Shown here: one piece after another, positions 1 through 9,777 of the stretch | Numbering within the stretch: the first letter of the stretch is position 1 | Layout: the number at the start of each line of letters is the position of its first letter | Assembly (NCBI RefSeq): GCF_037975245.1 | Contig: NC_092570.1 | Location: forward strand, 19,357,418 to 19,421,417 | DNA: 64,000 nt | Direction of reading: 5' to 3' | Source: Apostichopus japonicus | Taxonomy: Eukaryota > Echinodermata > Holothuroidea > Aspidochirotida > Stichopodidae | Position numbers and translations under genes: made by a program | Notes under the pieces: generated by a model | What the model was told of the DNA's origin: nothing | The model's database searches: none | What the model saw: only the letters and a program-made list of their open reading frames with translations

Positions 1-118
1 TGCGTACATGTAGGACCACAATTACTTGGACTATTTGAGCCCAATTTTGCTTGATAATATGTGTATTGTCATATACCCCAAGCAAGGAACCACAGTGCCC
101 TTGGGCTCTTGTTCCTTT
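1..118 (-). mobile_element. head of a Helentron-like element, truncated by the window edge
   Basis: This stretch, read on the minus strand, nearly matches 42405-42520 (GAGCCCAAGGGCACTG, then GGTTCCTTGCTTGGGG and TCAAGCAA..TTGGGCT). It is therefore a second copy of that element's 5' end, inserted in a DNAJC3 intron in reverse orientation, with its body off the left edge. Confidence 0.75.
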
Positions 119-1083
119 ATGGATTACCAACAAGAATGGAAAATGATTGGTTGCTGATATCATGTGATCAAATCTAGCATTGTAATAGGCTGGAAGTGTT
201 GGGGTTCCTTGAGTTGAGTGGTTAGTATCCCTGTACTTTTCAAGTAAATGGGGTCTCTCTCTGGTAGGCAGGCAAATTTACCAACCTAGGGTTTCAATCA
301 AATGTGCCACCAGTGCTTAAAACTTCTGTTGACTAGGATCAAGTTCTCACCAGCAATTTTGTGAACTGCAACATGCATCAGTTACAGTACTGGCTATTTA
401 GAGCAGCAAAATAACATTTTCTGATAACAAGGAGTAGTACGAGGCATATGTTAGGTACTGAAATCATATTGGTTCTTTGAACGATGATTGTTAACTGATA
501 TACTATGTGTTTAATTTCTTAATGTCCACTGGCAGATAATTGCCAGTGCATTTTTTTGTCACTGGAGAAGTGTCAAAATTCACTGGCATTTGGTTAGTAA
601 GTATACCCCAATTTGGAGGCCTGCATTTATTTATAATTTCTTTCCCGTTTGAATCAAATCAATGTTGGAATCAACACAACAAATTGTTGGTGGTTTCTGA
701 GCTAGTTCTTTCTATTGATGATCAAATTAAATATTATTTGAGGTTATTTTATCATTGAAAATTTAAGTTATTCAAATCAAATATTATTTTATGGGAAATA
801 AAGTTATTCCTGGTATCAAAAAGTTATCTTCTCGCAGATCTTTTCAATGCTTTTCGACACTGAAAAAGGCCATAGCAAAACAGCATGATTACTTTAAATT
901 GTTAAGTAAAGTAAGAAGAGTTGAACTTTATTAATCTGCTAGGAGGTTATTTTAGTTTGATCAATAAAAAAAATTGGGGGGGGGGGGGGGGAGTCATCAT
1001 ACCCTGCTTTATTTTATAAATGCAGGAATGCATATCTGTTGTCAGCAAGTTCTGAACATTCGTCTTTTCATTTCACTTCACAG
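119..1083 (+). other. DNAJC3 intron sequence
   Basis: AT-rich intron. At about 205-320 there is a weak tRNA-like stretch (GTGGTTAGTATCCC, then GGGTTTCAATC) that may be an old SINE head. A run of 16 G lies at 976-991. No exon is recognised here. Confidence 0.5.
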
Positions 1084-1265
1084 TACAGTCCTTGGTTCAA
1101 AGATTTACGTGAGAAGAGATCAAAGGTCTACGTTCAAGTCGGGGAATATTACAAGGCCGTTGAGGACCTGAGAGCGATCACGAAACTGCAACCAGACAGT
1201 ACGGGCGTATTCTTTGAAATGAGTACCCTTCATTACACAATAGGTGACTTAGAAGAAGCATTGAA
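1084..1265 (+). CDS. DNAJC3: DNAJC3 exon a (TPR region)
   Basis: The exon follows a pyrimidine-rich tract and CAG at 1081-1083 and ends AA before GTAAGT. It encodes YSPWFKDLREKR through GDLEEAL, about two TPR helix pairs, with the SKL-like spacing of the vertebrate protein (KLQPDS..FFEMSTLHY). A second AG five bases in (1087-1088) would break the frame, so the first AG is chosen. Entry phase 0, exit phase 2. The upstream exon is not in the window; 1-1083 is intron. Confidence 0.92.
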
Positions 1266-4200
1266 GTAAGTATGATCTACAGCGTTCTTTAATTAAATTA
1301 CCAAGAAAATTTGTAGTTTGTCCACTGTGTGACACATAGGATCAGTCCTTTTTGTCATAGTACCAATAGGACCCATCTGAAGGTCTATTCTCTCCAAAAG
1401 TATTGAACAGAAGAGAAAGTCAGAGCCAAGTCTGTGAATTTCAGGGATTATCAACTAGTAAATAAATATTGAGTATTTGAAAATCACCAACATTAACAAA
1501 TTGTTCAGTAACAATTCACTGTAAAGTATTTGATTGTCACAGGATGGCTGGGATGTCTGGAGTGTTTCTATCATGTTAGAAAGGCCAAGGAAGATTAGCT
1601 CGACTTAAAGACAATAAACTAACCTGCTGTGAGCATGTGTTTTATCTTGAACATGCCTTCAATATTTTTCACAATTTAACTGTAGTTGATCCAAGTTTGT
1701 AAGTAAACCCTTCAAGATTTTTCCTGTAGAATGAAAGTTAACAAGGAAAACAAATGTTAATTGGTAAATAATGAATGATTTCGTTTGGCCACAAACAAAT
1801 TTGCAGATAACAGTTTTGCATAACAAATATCTTTTGTTACACTCATGCCAAAACAACTACATTTAACAACAGATGAGCAAACCAACAATAAAACATATCA
1901 ACAATAAAGACAGTGTTTAGTTTACCTCGTTATATGAAAATGTATTCAGTTCAGTCAATGAAGAGCAAGTTTAAATCTCCCAGAGATTTAGTTTAGACAG
2001 TTGCAGAGCCAAAAATTCACACAACACACATCAGATCTTAAATCGTTGAACCAAGTTTATTCAATATCGGTTGTAGACATTCTGTCATGCCATCATTCTG
2101 GACAATCTGGTGACTAAAGAAACATCCACAATCATAAGAAACGGTCGTATATGGACAATGGATTCAATACTACACAATAATGACAATCATCAATAAGCTA
2201 CAATAAATACATAACCTTACACAAAATCAATAATCATGGGACAAAGGAGTGTTTAGGAAAAACAATTGACATGAAATTTTTAGCTTTAATCCTACAAGAC
2301 GAATACACATCATTCATCATCAATCCTTATCGTGACAAATTAATTAGAATAAACCAGAATCAAATAGAATAAAGGCTAACTTTAAACCAAGAAACACCGC
2401 ACGACGCCACGCAACAATGTTACCCATGCACAACTACACACACAATGCAAACACAGTGTTACAGGGATTAAACCAATCAGAAATTCATTTACACAAGTTG
2501 TGTGGAAAGATACCGAGGAACTCAAATGCAATATGCTGACATGATTTCTGTGTCTTAAAATTCCTAGTTGAAATGCTTCACGTTAGCATAATCCGTGGCC
2601 TAAACAACCTTTTGTTTTTTCGTTTACTTTCTCTCCAGTGACATTCGTGAATGCCTTAAGCTAGACCAGGACCACAAACAGTGCAAGCCGTTATATACTA
2701 AAATGAAGAAACTCAACAAACAATTGCAAGCCGCAGAGACGCTTATCCAACAGCAACAGTAAGTAGAGATTAGTTTTATATAAACAACATCTAAAGGAGG
2801 TGCAATAGTGTTTATATGAGAACTGTTTAAATAGTGATGCTAAGATGTTTTTAGTCCCTTCGGTCTTGGTATACAATCTTGTGTTAAATGTTAGAGAGTC
2901 TAAATTAAATTTGTCCTCATTTCTATTTGATTTCTCTCACATACATCTGTGAGAGTAAGTTTTTTTCTCATCTACGTAGCACTGTATGTACAGCGCATAG
3001 TACTACGTAGCATTGTATGTACAGAGCATAGTTCTACGTAGCAATGTATGTACAGAGCATAGTTTTATGTAGCAATGTATGTACAGAGCATAGTTCTACA
3101 TAGCACTGTATGTACAGAGCATAGTTCTACGGAGCACTGTATGTACAGAGCATAGTTCTACGTAGCATTGTATGTACAGAGCATAGTTCTACATAGCACT
3201 GTATGTACAGAGCATAGTTCTACGGAGCACTGTATGTACAGAGCATAGTTTTACTTACCTTCAAAGTTTTCAGTCGATGATACTCTCAGATTTAATTGGT
3301 TTCCTTTTCTCGCAACAACTTTGCTTTTGTCTAATATTGTGGGGTGTTCATAAGACCTTGACAGAGATCTCTTTCTTTTGTTGCAGATATGATGAAGCTG
3401 TAAAGAAATTTGAAAATGCAGCGAAGACAGAGCCAACAGAATATGCACATTTAATAAATATAAAGACAAGAATATGTCACTGTAAATCAAAGGTAGGATT
3501 CTTTTCCTTTTGAGAACTCGATTTATTAGTTTGTAACACTTGAAATAGGGATCGATACTGATGAACTTTAATGCCAGCAGCATGCAGGACTGGAACATGA
3601 CCCTACTCGACCCCATCGTTAATGTCGAGTATGTAGTTTGCATCAATAAGCATCTTTTGCTATTGGTATATCAATGTCTTAATTTTGCACGTTACGTTAT
3701 TCATTCAATATAAAAGCCAAGCGTGCTACATTCCACAGCAGACCAAGAATACAATTAACGTTGTACAGTTGTCATTGCGTTTGTCATTCGAGTTACCTTA
3801 CAAGTAGTTGTTAGATTTGTTACTGGGGAAGACACTACAGTTATAGCCATGGAAAAATCATGGATTGCCAGGCAGTACAGTATGTTTGTGCTTGAGACTA
3901 CGATTAATCAAGATTTTGTCAGTTTGAGTTGGTGTCAAATGGGAAACTCAACTTGTACTGATTTTTATACCACCTGGTAGTCAGTAGTGTGCGGCAGGTC
4001 GCGATTAAAACCGCCTAGTTTTAGAAAATGTAACCGATCACGACAAATAAGTTTGTGACCAAAACAACTTGCAGAGAAACAGTTGCTGTGTGTGTATAAG
4101 TCTATCAGTACAGGGTTAATTATAACACTGGAACTTCACCACTATTGAAAACTAGGTCTCAATGGTTGCTTGGAGTTGGCTTGCGTTCGTTACGGGCAGC

Positions 4201-4751
4201 TTAAGGAAGCTTGTGTGTAACTAGCAAGGGAAGACCTGTCTTAAAGAAACCTTCTTGAAAAGTTACAGAACCTCAAGTGTTCTGGCTTGATTGTATCTGC
4301 TGTAATGGGATAAAAGCATTTTCTGTCTGATTTTAATTCACAGGCCGGTCATACAGACGAAGCAATAAAGCTCTGTTCAGATATCTTAGAGAGAGAACCA
4401 GACAATGTAGCTGTACTATCAGATAGAGCTGAAGCTTACATTCAGGCTGAACTATATGAAAAAGGTAAGTGTAATCTTAAGCGTGTACTTCTAGAGATTT
4501 CTAGAGGTAAGTTCTGCTGTTAGAGAACTCTGTGGGGAATGTGAATATTAAAGAGATCCTTCTGCAAACCCAGCTGAAAACATTTTTTTTTTTTTCAATA
4601 GTTGAGGTGATATCCAAGGGTACTGATATCATATGAGCACCTCTGGGTGTCAGTTATACTGAATAGAAATTGCATATACGTACTGCAAATACTTCAGTTT
4701 AACATGTGTTGAATGTGGCCAAATGATTGCAATATATGAGTATATATATAC

Positions 4752-4822
<71 letters not shown>

Positions 4823-7045
4823 GTACACCTTCTAAATGTATGGCTTCTTGAAGGACAGTATACAAGAATATTACCAGAAAGACTGAAAATACAATTTGAA
4901 TAATTTAATGTCCCCATCATTCCCCTTCCAACCCACCTTACCTCCTCCCTTACTCTCACCCCCCTCCCCCCCCCACTCCCAAAACCTCTTCTTCATTTTT
5001 CTTTCATGTTTCAGAATATTTGCCTTTAAATAACTATATTTCTGTTACTGTACAACTGCATATTGTGTCCCAATTGTTACTTACTGGTGGTTGAGACGTG
5101 ATCAGCTGTTTATGACAGCATCCAAGTATCTAAAACATAGTCTGTTTAGTAATACCTTTATCACACCAAGAACGGTTAAATTTGGCATTAGCCTTGCAAA
5201 TGAAACAAAGCAATGCATACAATTTTATGTAATTGTTTAAAACAGTTAATAACTCACTAATTACAAGTAATGCAATGATTGTAATGACATGATAATACGA
5301 GAGTTAGGAGAGCTCTTTTCATTGGTTTTTCTATGTTCTTTTTATCTTTCTTCAGCTATTCAAGATTATCAAGCAGCCAATGAGGCAGATGAAAGCCAGA
5401 GAACACAAGAAGGTTTAAAAAGAGCAGAAAAACTTCTTAAACAATCGAAAAAGAGAGATTATTACAAAATTTTAGGAGTTAAAAGGTAAATGAGTGACAA
5501 GGTTAAAATTGATTAACAAATAAGAGTATTAACATCCTTGAAGTATGAATTATTGGGTGGCTACATAGTCAATGACCTTAATTAGCTCATTTTTTTTGGG
5601 GGGTGGGGGGCGTGGGCTATTCAAAGATATTTCATTCAGCAACGGTAAAAACAGGCTTTAATCTGAAATATGTCTTTGGTGTGCTCAGGAAAGATCTGTT
5701 TGTATACAAGATTGTTATTTTATGTAATAATATGGTTTCCACTCTAGTAATAAAAGTATGATCCTTAAATATATCATGGATAGAAAAATTACTTTGGAAA
5801 TTAGAGATATTCTATAAGTCATGATAAAATACTTATGACCTCCCCCAGTTATCATTTTGACAAAATGTCATTGAGCAAGTACTCTAATAGCTTCCCATTA
5901 TAACTTTTTGTTTTCTTATGATTATTGGCCTACAGTTGGTGTTCAGTACAAACTAATGATTATCTTCTCTTTGCATTTAAAACATTTTTGTGACCAAATT
6001 TTCCAACAAAAGAAATGGCAAAGAGGTATGGCCACCAATTTTAGGTTAGCTCAGTTGATATAGCACAGTAATTGTAACTCTGATGTCACTGGTTTGAAGT
6101 TCATACTGTAGAGTAAACTTTGCTATTTCAAAATATTTGTTTATAATTTTACAACCAGTTTTTTTCTGTAACGAGCAAGTCGCTTATGTATTCACAGTTT
6201 TTTCTTTCTTCCTCCAAATTCACCAGGAATGCCCAAAAGAGAGAAATTTTAAAAGCATATAGGAAACTCGCAATGGAATGGCATCCTGATAAACATGAGG
6301 GCGCCAATAAAGAAGCAGCAGAAAAGAAATTCATGGATATAGCCGACGCAAAAGAAGTACTTACAGATCCAGGTAATTTCTTGATTGATTGAATGTTCAT
6401 AGGTGATATTATTGACCAAATGATTGAGACCCTGATTTATCATTCTTGTACGTTGTTGTTGTCAAACCTGTATGATATATGTCCACAATTTGTTGTTGTA
6501 TATTTTTTGTTGAAGTTTTTTTTTGGCATGTTTTGCATTTTTTTTAACTTTGCATTCGGTTACAACTTTGTGACGCACTAACTGAAGGCTATCTAATCAT
6601 GTGTGAATATTATACTTATTTGACGGAGTCACACACAAAAGTTACAAATTGCTGGTGTACAGAGTAAAATTATTTTGAAACACTTAAATACTTTCTTAAC
6701 CTAACTGAAGGCTATCTAATCATGTGTGAATATTATACGTATTTGACGGAGTCACACACAAAAGTTAAAAATTGATGTTGTACATAGTAAAATTATTTTG
6801 AAACACGTAAATATTTTCTTCACCACTACTGCCAACACATATTATTATACATTGTCATGTCTTCTTTTCCTGTTGTTTTAATTCCATCAGAAAAGAGAGC
6901 AATGTATGACAGGGGCGAAGATCCATTAGATCCAGAAGAGCAACAACAACGACAACAGCAGTGGGGTCAGCCATTCGGTTTCAATCCGTTCGGCGGTGGT
7001 GGCGGTGGTGGGGGCAACTATCAGTTCAAATTCCATTTTAATTAA
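1084..7045 (+). CDS. DNAJC3: DnaJ homolog subfamily C member 3 (P58IPK), 3' seven exons, partial
   Basis: Seven exons read in one frame: 1084-1265, 2639-2758, 3387-3492, 4344-4464, 5356-5485, 6227-6372, 6891-7045. They total 960 nt, or 319 residues plus a TAA stop. Every junction has GT-AG ends and compatible phases. The first five exons encode TPR helices (for example IRECLKLDQDHKQC and TRICHCKSK, close to vertebrate DNAJC3). The last three encode the J domain, from KRDYYKILGVKR through the HPD motif at 6282-6290, and the family tail ending FKFHFN. Human DNAJC3 has about 504 residues, so roughly the first 180, including the ER signal peptide, lie beyond the left edge. In the family, the TPRs bind unfolded client protein in the ER lumen and the J domain stimulates the BiP ATPase; the protein is induced by the unfolded protein response. 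There is no frameshift or missing key residue. The gene is convergent with the downstream DP gene. Confidence 0.96.
2639..2758 (+). CDS. DNAJC3: DNAJC3 exon b (TPR region)
   Basis: The acceptor is CTCTCCAG and the donor CA|GTAAGT. It encodes NDIRECLKLDQDHKQC followed by a lysine- and glutamine-rich helix (KMKKLNKQLQAAETLIQQQQ). This is the segment most alike to human DNAJC3 (RECLKLDQDHKRC). It enters in phase 2, completing an Asn codon with exon a, and leaves in phase 2. Confidence 0.94.
2971..3253 (+). repeat. 31-bp tandem array, nine copies, in a DNAJC3 intron
   Basis: The motif TGTATGTACAGAGCATAG recurs every 31 bp (at about 2982, 3013, 3044 and so on to about 3230), with the palindrome CTACGTAG or close variants between copies. 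Copies are head to tail with no unique spacers, so this is a minisatellite and not a CRISPR array. Divergence is a few bases per unit. Confidence 0.93.
3387..3492 (+). CDS. DNAJC3: DNAJC3 exon c (TPR region)
   Basis: The acceptor is TTGTTGCAG and the donor AAG|GTAGG. It encodes YDEAVKKFENAAKTEP and TRICHCKSK. The ICHC motif matches the vertebrate KERICHCFSK stretch. Exit phase 0. The intron before it holds a 31-bp tandem array that ends about 130 bp upstream of the acceptor. Confidence 0.93.
4344..4464 (+). CDS. DNAJC3: DNAJC3 exon d (TPR region)
   Basis: The acceptor is TTCACAG and the donor G|GTAAGT. It encodes AGHTDEAIKLCSDILEREPD and LSDRAEAYIQAELYEK, a textbook TPR pair matching EAIRVCSEVLQMEPDN..DRAEAYL in human. 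Exit phase 1. Confidence 0.94.
4737..4826. repeat. (TA)n microsatellite in a DNAJC3 intron
   Basis: Nearly uninterrupted TA/CATA dinucleotides over about 85 bp. The short ORF reading YIYIYI across it on the minus strand is an artefact. Confidence 0.95.
5356..5485 (+). CDS. DNAJC3: DNAJC3 exon e (last TPR, start of J domain)
   Basis: The acceptor is CTTTCTTCAG and the donor AG|GTAAAT. It encodes AIQDYQAANE, the linker GLKRAEKLLKQSKK, and the opening of the J domain, RDYYKILGVKR. The J domain is split by an intron directly after KR. Exit phase 2. Confidence 0.95.
6043..6110 (+). repeat. tRNA-like SINE remnant
   Basis: GGTTAGCTCAGTTGATATAG resembles a tRNA D-arm/A box, and GGTTTGAAGTTC about 30 bases later resembles a degenerate B box. 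The acceptor stem does not pair, so it is a tRNA-derived repeat fragment and not a functional tRNA. It lies in the intron before DNAJC3 exon f. Confidence 0.4.
6227..6372 (+). CDS. DNAJC3: DNAJC3 exon f (J domain core with HPD)
   Basis: The acceptor is TTCACCAG and the donor G|GTAATT. It encodes NAQKREILKAYRKLAMEWHP, the catalytic HPD at 6282-6290, and the third and fourth J helices (AEKKFMDIADAKEVLTDP). The HPD loop is intact, so Hsp70 stimulation should be retained. The KEVLTDP motif closes the J fold. Confidence 0.96.
6578..6824 (+). repeat. 123-bp tandem duplication in a DNAJC3 intron
   Basis: CTAACTGAAGGCTATCTAAT begins at 6578 and again at 6701. The two copies stay nearly identical, including TTGACGGAGTCACACACAAA and TTATTTTGAAACAC, implying a recent duplication. 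It lies just upstream of the last DNAJC3 exon. Confidence 0.92.
6891..7045 (+). CDS. DNAJC3: DNAJC3 last exon (C-terminal tail)
   Basis: The acceptor is AATTCCATCAG. It encodes EKRAMYDRGEDPLDPEEQQQ, a glutamine-rich run, GFNPFGGGGGGGG and the terminal QFKFHFN before TAA. Human DNAJC3 ends with the same RFKFHFN, so the terminus is complete. The glycine run comes from a GGT/GGC repeat and could vary in length between alleles. Confidence 0.95.
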
Positions 7046-9115
7046 CATTACCATTTTCTACGGGTTCAAGAAAAAAAAACGAGTGCCTTCTCTTTGCTTT
7101 CTGAGTGTTAACAATGCTCTGAGCAATTTGTCAAAGGGACAAAAAGGAAGGAAACTTGGAGAACAGGCGTGTAAAAAGTGATACCATTCAGAGAGGATAA
7201 ATATTACGGTGTGTCAAGGATTTCGAAGGAAGATATTATCAACATTGCAGTAAAGTGTGTCAGTATGCAGATGCTTCCATCAATCTTACCAATTCATCAA
7301 GAGGCATTCACGTTGCTGCGTTAAAGTCGTTTCAAGTTGCTTGTGTTGGCAATTTTTTTTGTTTTTTTTGGCATGTTTTGTGTGAAAGTTAAACATAAGG
7401 GAGCAAAATCATGTGAAACATAATAACCCCCATCATCCCACTGAAAAGCTGGATGCCTTTCCCAGAAAATCCAACATTGAATAATTCATGTAAGCCTAGT
7501 ATGGAATATTTAAGATCTACACTGGTGAGCTAATTCAATAACTACAATACATTTTTGTTTTTTCTGATGCCTTCACCTTTTATACCACTTGGCCGTACCA
7601 GTGTCTTTGCAAGTCGCACAATATTTCCCTCAAGAACCAATGCACGTCATAGGTCGGCGGTGCTTGCAATGTTATCATCACTTGACATGAACTTAGTTTT
7701 GTAGTGAATTCTGAGTCAATTACAATTATGTAAGAACTTAGATGTGCTTTAGATTAGCAAGACAACCCTTGAAGGCCAAATGTACAGTGACCTACCATGT
7801 CCTGCTTTGTAAGAACTGGGTTGGACTGGATGTTGCCATTAGCAGTGACTGCTAATCGCTAAAAGATGCCGCAAGTTACCCAGTGTTGTGCTAGGCTAAT
7901 AGAATAGTCCATACAGGGTTTGCAGACTCTTGAGGCCCTAGGGCACCATATGCCTCACATTATTAAGGTTTACATGCACAACCCAAAACAGGCAGTTGGG
8001 GTTTTTCTTGCCTGGATGTATTCATAGAGGCCCCTCTAACTTTGGGGGCACTTGCCTCGTCTGCCTCATATTATATAATCCAACACAGGAAGCAGTGCAC
8101 TAATTATTTAGAATGAATGAAACTGGTGAAAAGTATAAATGTGGTGAGTTACCTTAAGTTATGAAATCCAACCAGCTGCATCATTAAGTTCTGTATTATT
8201 TACTCAAATTTGTGGAATGTCTTTGAAAGTCTTTCAAAATAATTTCTTTGGTCTTAAAACTTAAGAAAGGAGTAAAATTCCTGCTGAATTTTGCATTTAT
8301 CAAGCAGATGTCAAATATCCTGAGACTCAATAATGCAAGGTTTACAAAGCTAACCTCAATAATTGTATCCAGAAATAATATGCTGACGGCCTTGTAACAC
8401 TTACGTTATTCAATACTGTTTGCGATACATTTGAAATGTCGTGATAAAGACAGCACAGTGACCTTTTAGAAAGTACCCATATCCAATAATGTCCATATGT
8501 TTGGTTCAACTGTTTTTGGTGCATGGCAAGGGGGTCAGGTGTGTTGATAAACAGGAAAATTGTCAAATTTTTGCTGGAAGCCAACATGCATAATCTTCAA
8601 TGGGATCAGATTCCAATATCAACAATTGATTTCTAGCAATTCTAGAAGATGGCTATCTTACAATGTTACCCAGATACCAAATTACTCTATAATTTCTATT
8701 TAAAGGTATATTTCATGTACATATGGTACATTCATATGACTGCATTTAAGGAAAGTCATGGAAGCATTTGTCTCATAAAGGTGCATAGGTAATCATAGCT
8801 AAAAAAAAGGCTTTACATTATAATGGTGAATATTTTGGATCATGCCAAAACTCGGGCAGTGATGCGACATAAGAATTTTTTCCCCATAAGGCTACTCACA
8901 ATTTTTTTCCTTTTTTTCTTCAGAGGGGGAGGGACATAGATTAACTGAAGTTATGGTTTCTGTGTGGACAAGTATAGTATATATTGCTTTGTATATTTTC
9001 TTAAGGAACACCTGTGTAGTAGTTTGTGTTTTTCTTTTAATATTTTCTAAAGTATAATTCATATGAAACTGATATTGCTGAGGGAACTTTGCAAATAAAG
9101 TAAAAGATTAAAGTG
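7046..9115 (+). other. DNAJC3: DNAJC3 3' UTR (probable extent)
   Basis: About 2.07 kb of AT-rich sequence without a credible ORF follows the stop codon. I see no AATAAA before 9094. The extent is inferred from that signal, not observed. Confidence 0.55.
9094..9099 (+). other. candidate polyadenylation signal of DNAJC3
   Basis: AATAAA is followed about 20 bases later by a T-rich/GT-rich tract (9119-9135). That is the usual layout of a signal plus downstream element. It is the first canonical hexamer I find after the stop codon. Confidence 0.6.
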
Positions 9116-9522
9116 CAGTTTTTTTTGTTCCTTTTCTCTCTTCATTGATTTTTAAATTTTGGTTACAGAGTTGTGAAAACTTTGAGAACAATTTTGTTGT
9201 TGAAACATTGATCCTTCCAGTGGCACTGACTGCCAGGTCTTGCCATGTGATCCCTCTTTTGGAGGTCTGGATTCTTCCTTTATAAGTATATTATGCAAAT
9301 GATAACATTCCCATATTTGCCCAGGCCCCTATTAATTGACCTCTGGGCTGTGGTTAATTGGTAGTTGCTGACTTTCAAAGGATCTATTGTAGGTTGAAAA
9401 ATTACAAATAGTAATGAGTTATCAGAATAGGAACTGACAGAAGGTGGTAGGCTATCCTATTGCATATTAGGGCCTTCAAATGTGGTATTTGCTTCAAACT
9501 GCTCAAGTAGACTGCATACACT

Positions 9523-9777
9523 TGTATGTATGTATGTTTGTAGGTATTTTAGATCCTCCTGCGAGCAGGAACTCGCGAAGAAGCCATCATTGGCTTATCA
9601 AAGCCGCAAGCTAACCGAAGTCAGTCTCTTAGATTCATATTTAACGTCCATGATTATGAATTGTCAATTGTCAGCAACTCTGTAACTGGACGACATACAT
9701 TAATCTGGGAGTGACTCAAACTCCGGACCTTATGGTTTAAAGGCACCAGCGTTAACCACTGAGCTAATACTCCACGC
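9523..9777 (-). mobile_element. tRNA-derived SINE, copy 1 (minus strand)
   Basis: Read on the minus strand from 9777: GGAGTATTAGCTCAGTGGTT (A box) and GGAGTTTGAGTCACTCCC (B box plus T-arm-like pairing) form a tRNA-like head. A body of about 170 bp follows (TGTATGTCGTCCAGTTACAG, GACTGACTTCGG), then GGAGGATCTAAAATAC and a tail of about four ATAC-type repeats. The copy at 41827-42083 is collinear, which fixes the limits. SINEs are mobilised by LINE proteins; the ATAC-type tail suggests tail recognition of a partner LINE. Confidence 0.88.

Noticed and set aside
2971-3253. Regular repeat that might be taken for a CRISPR array
   Set aside because: Contiguous 31-bp units without unique spacers, in an animal intron.
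6043-6110. Functional tRNA gene
   Set aside because: A- and B-box-like stretches are present, but the acceptor and anticodon stems do not pair.
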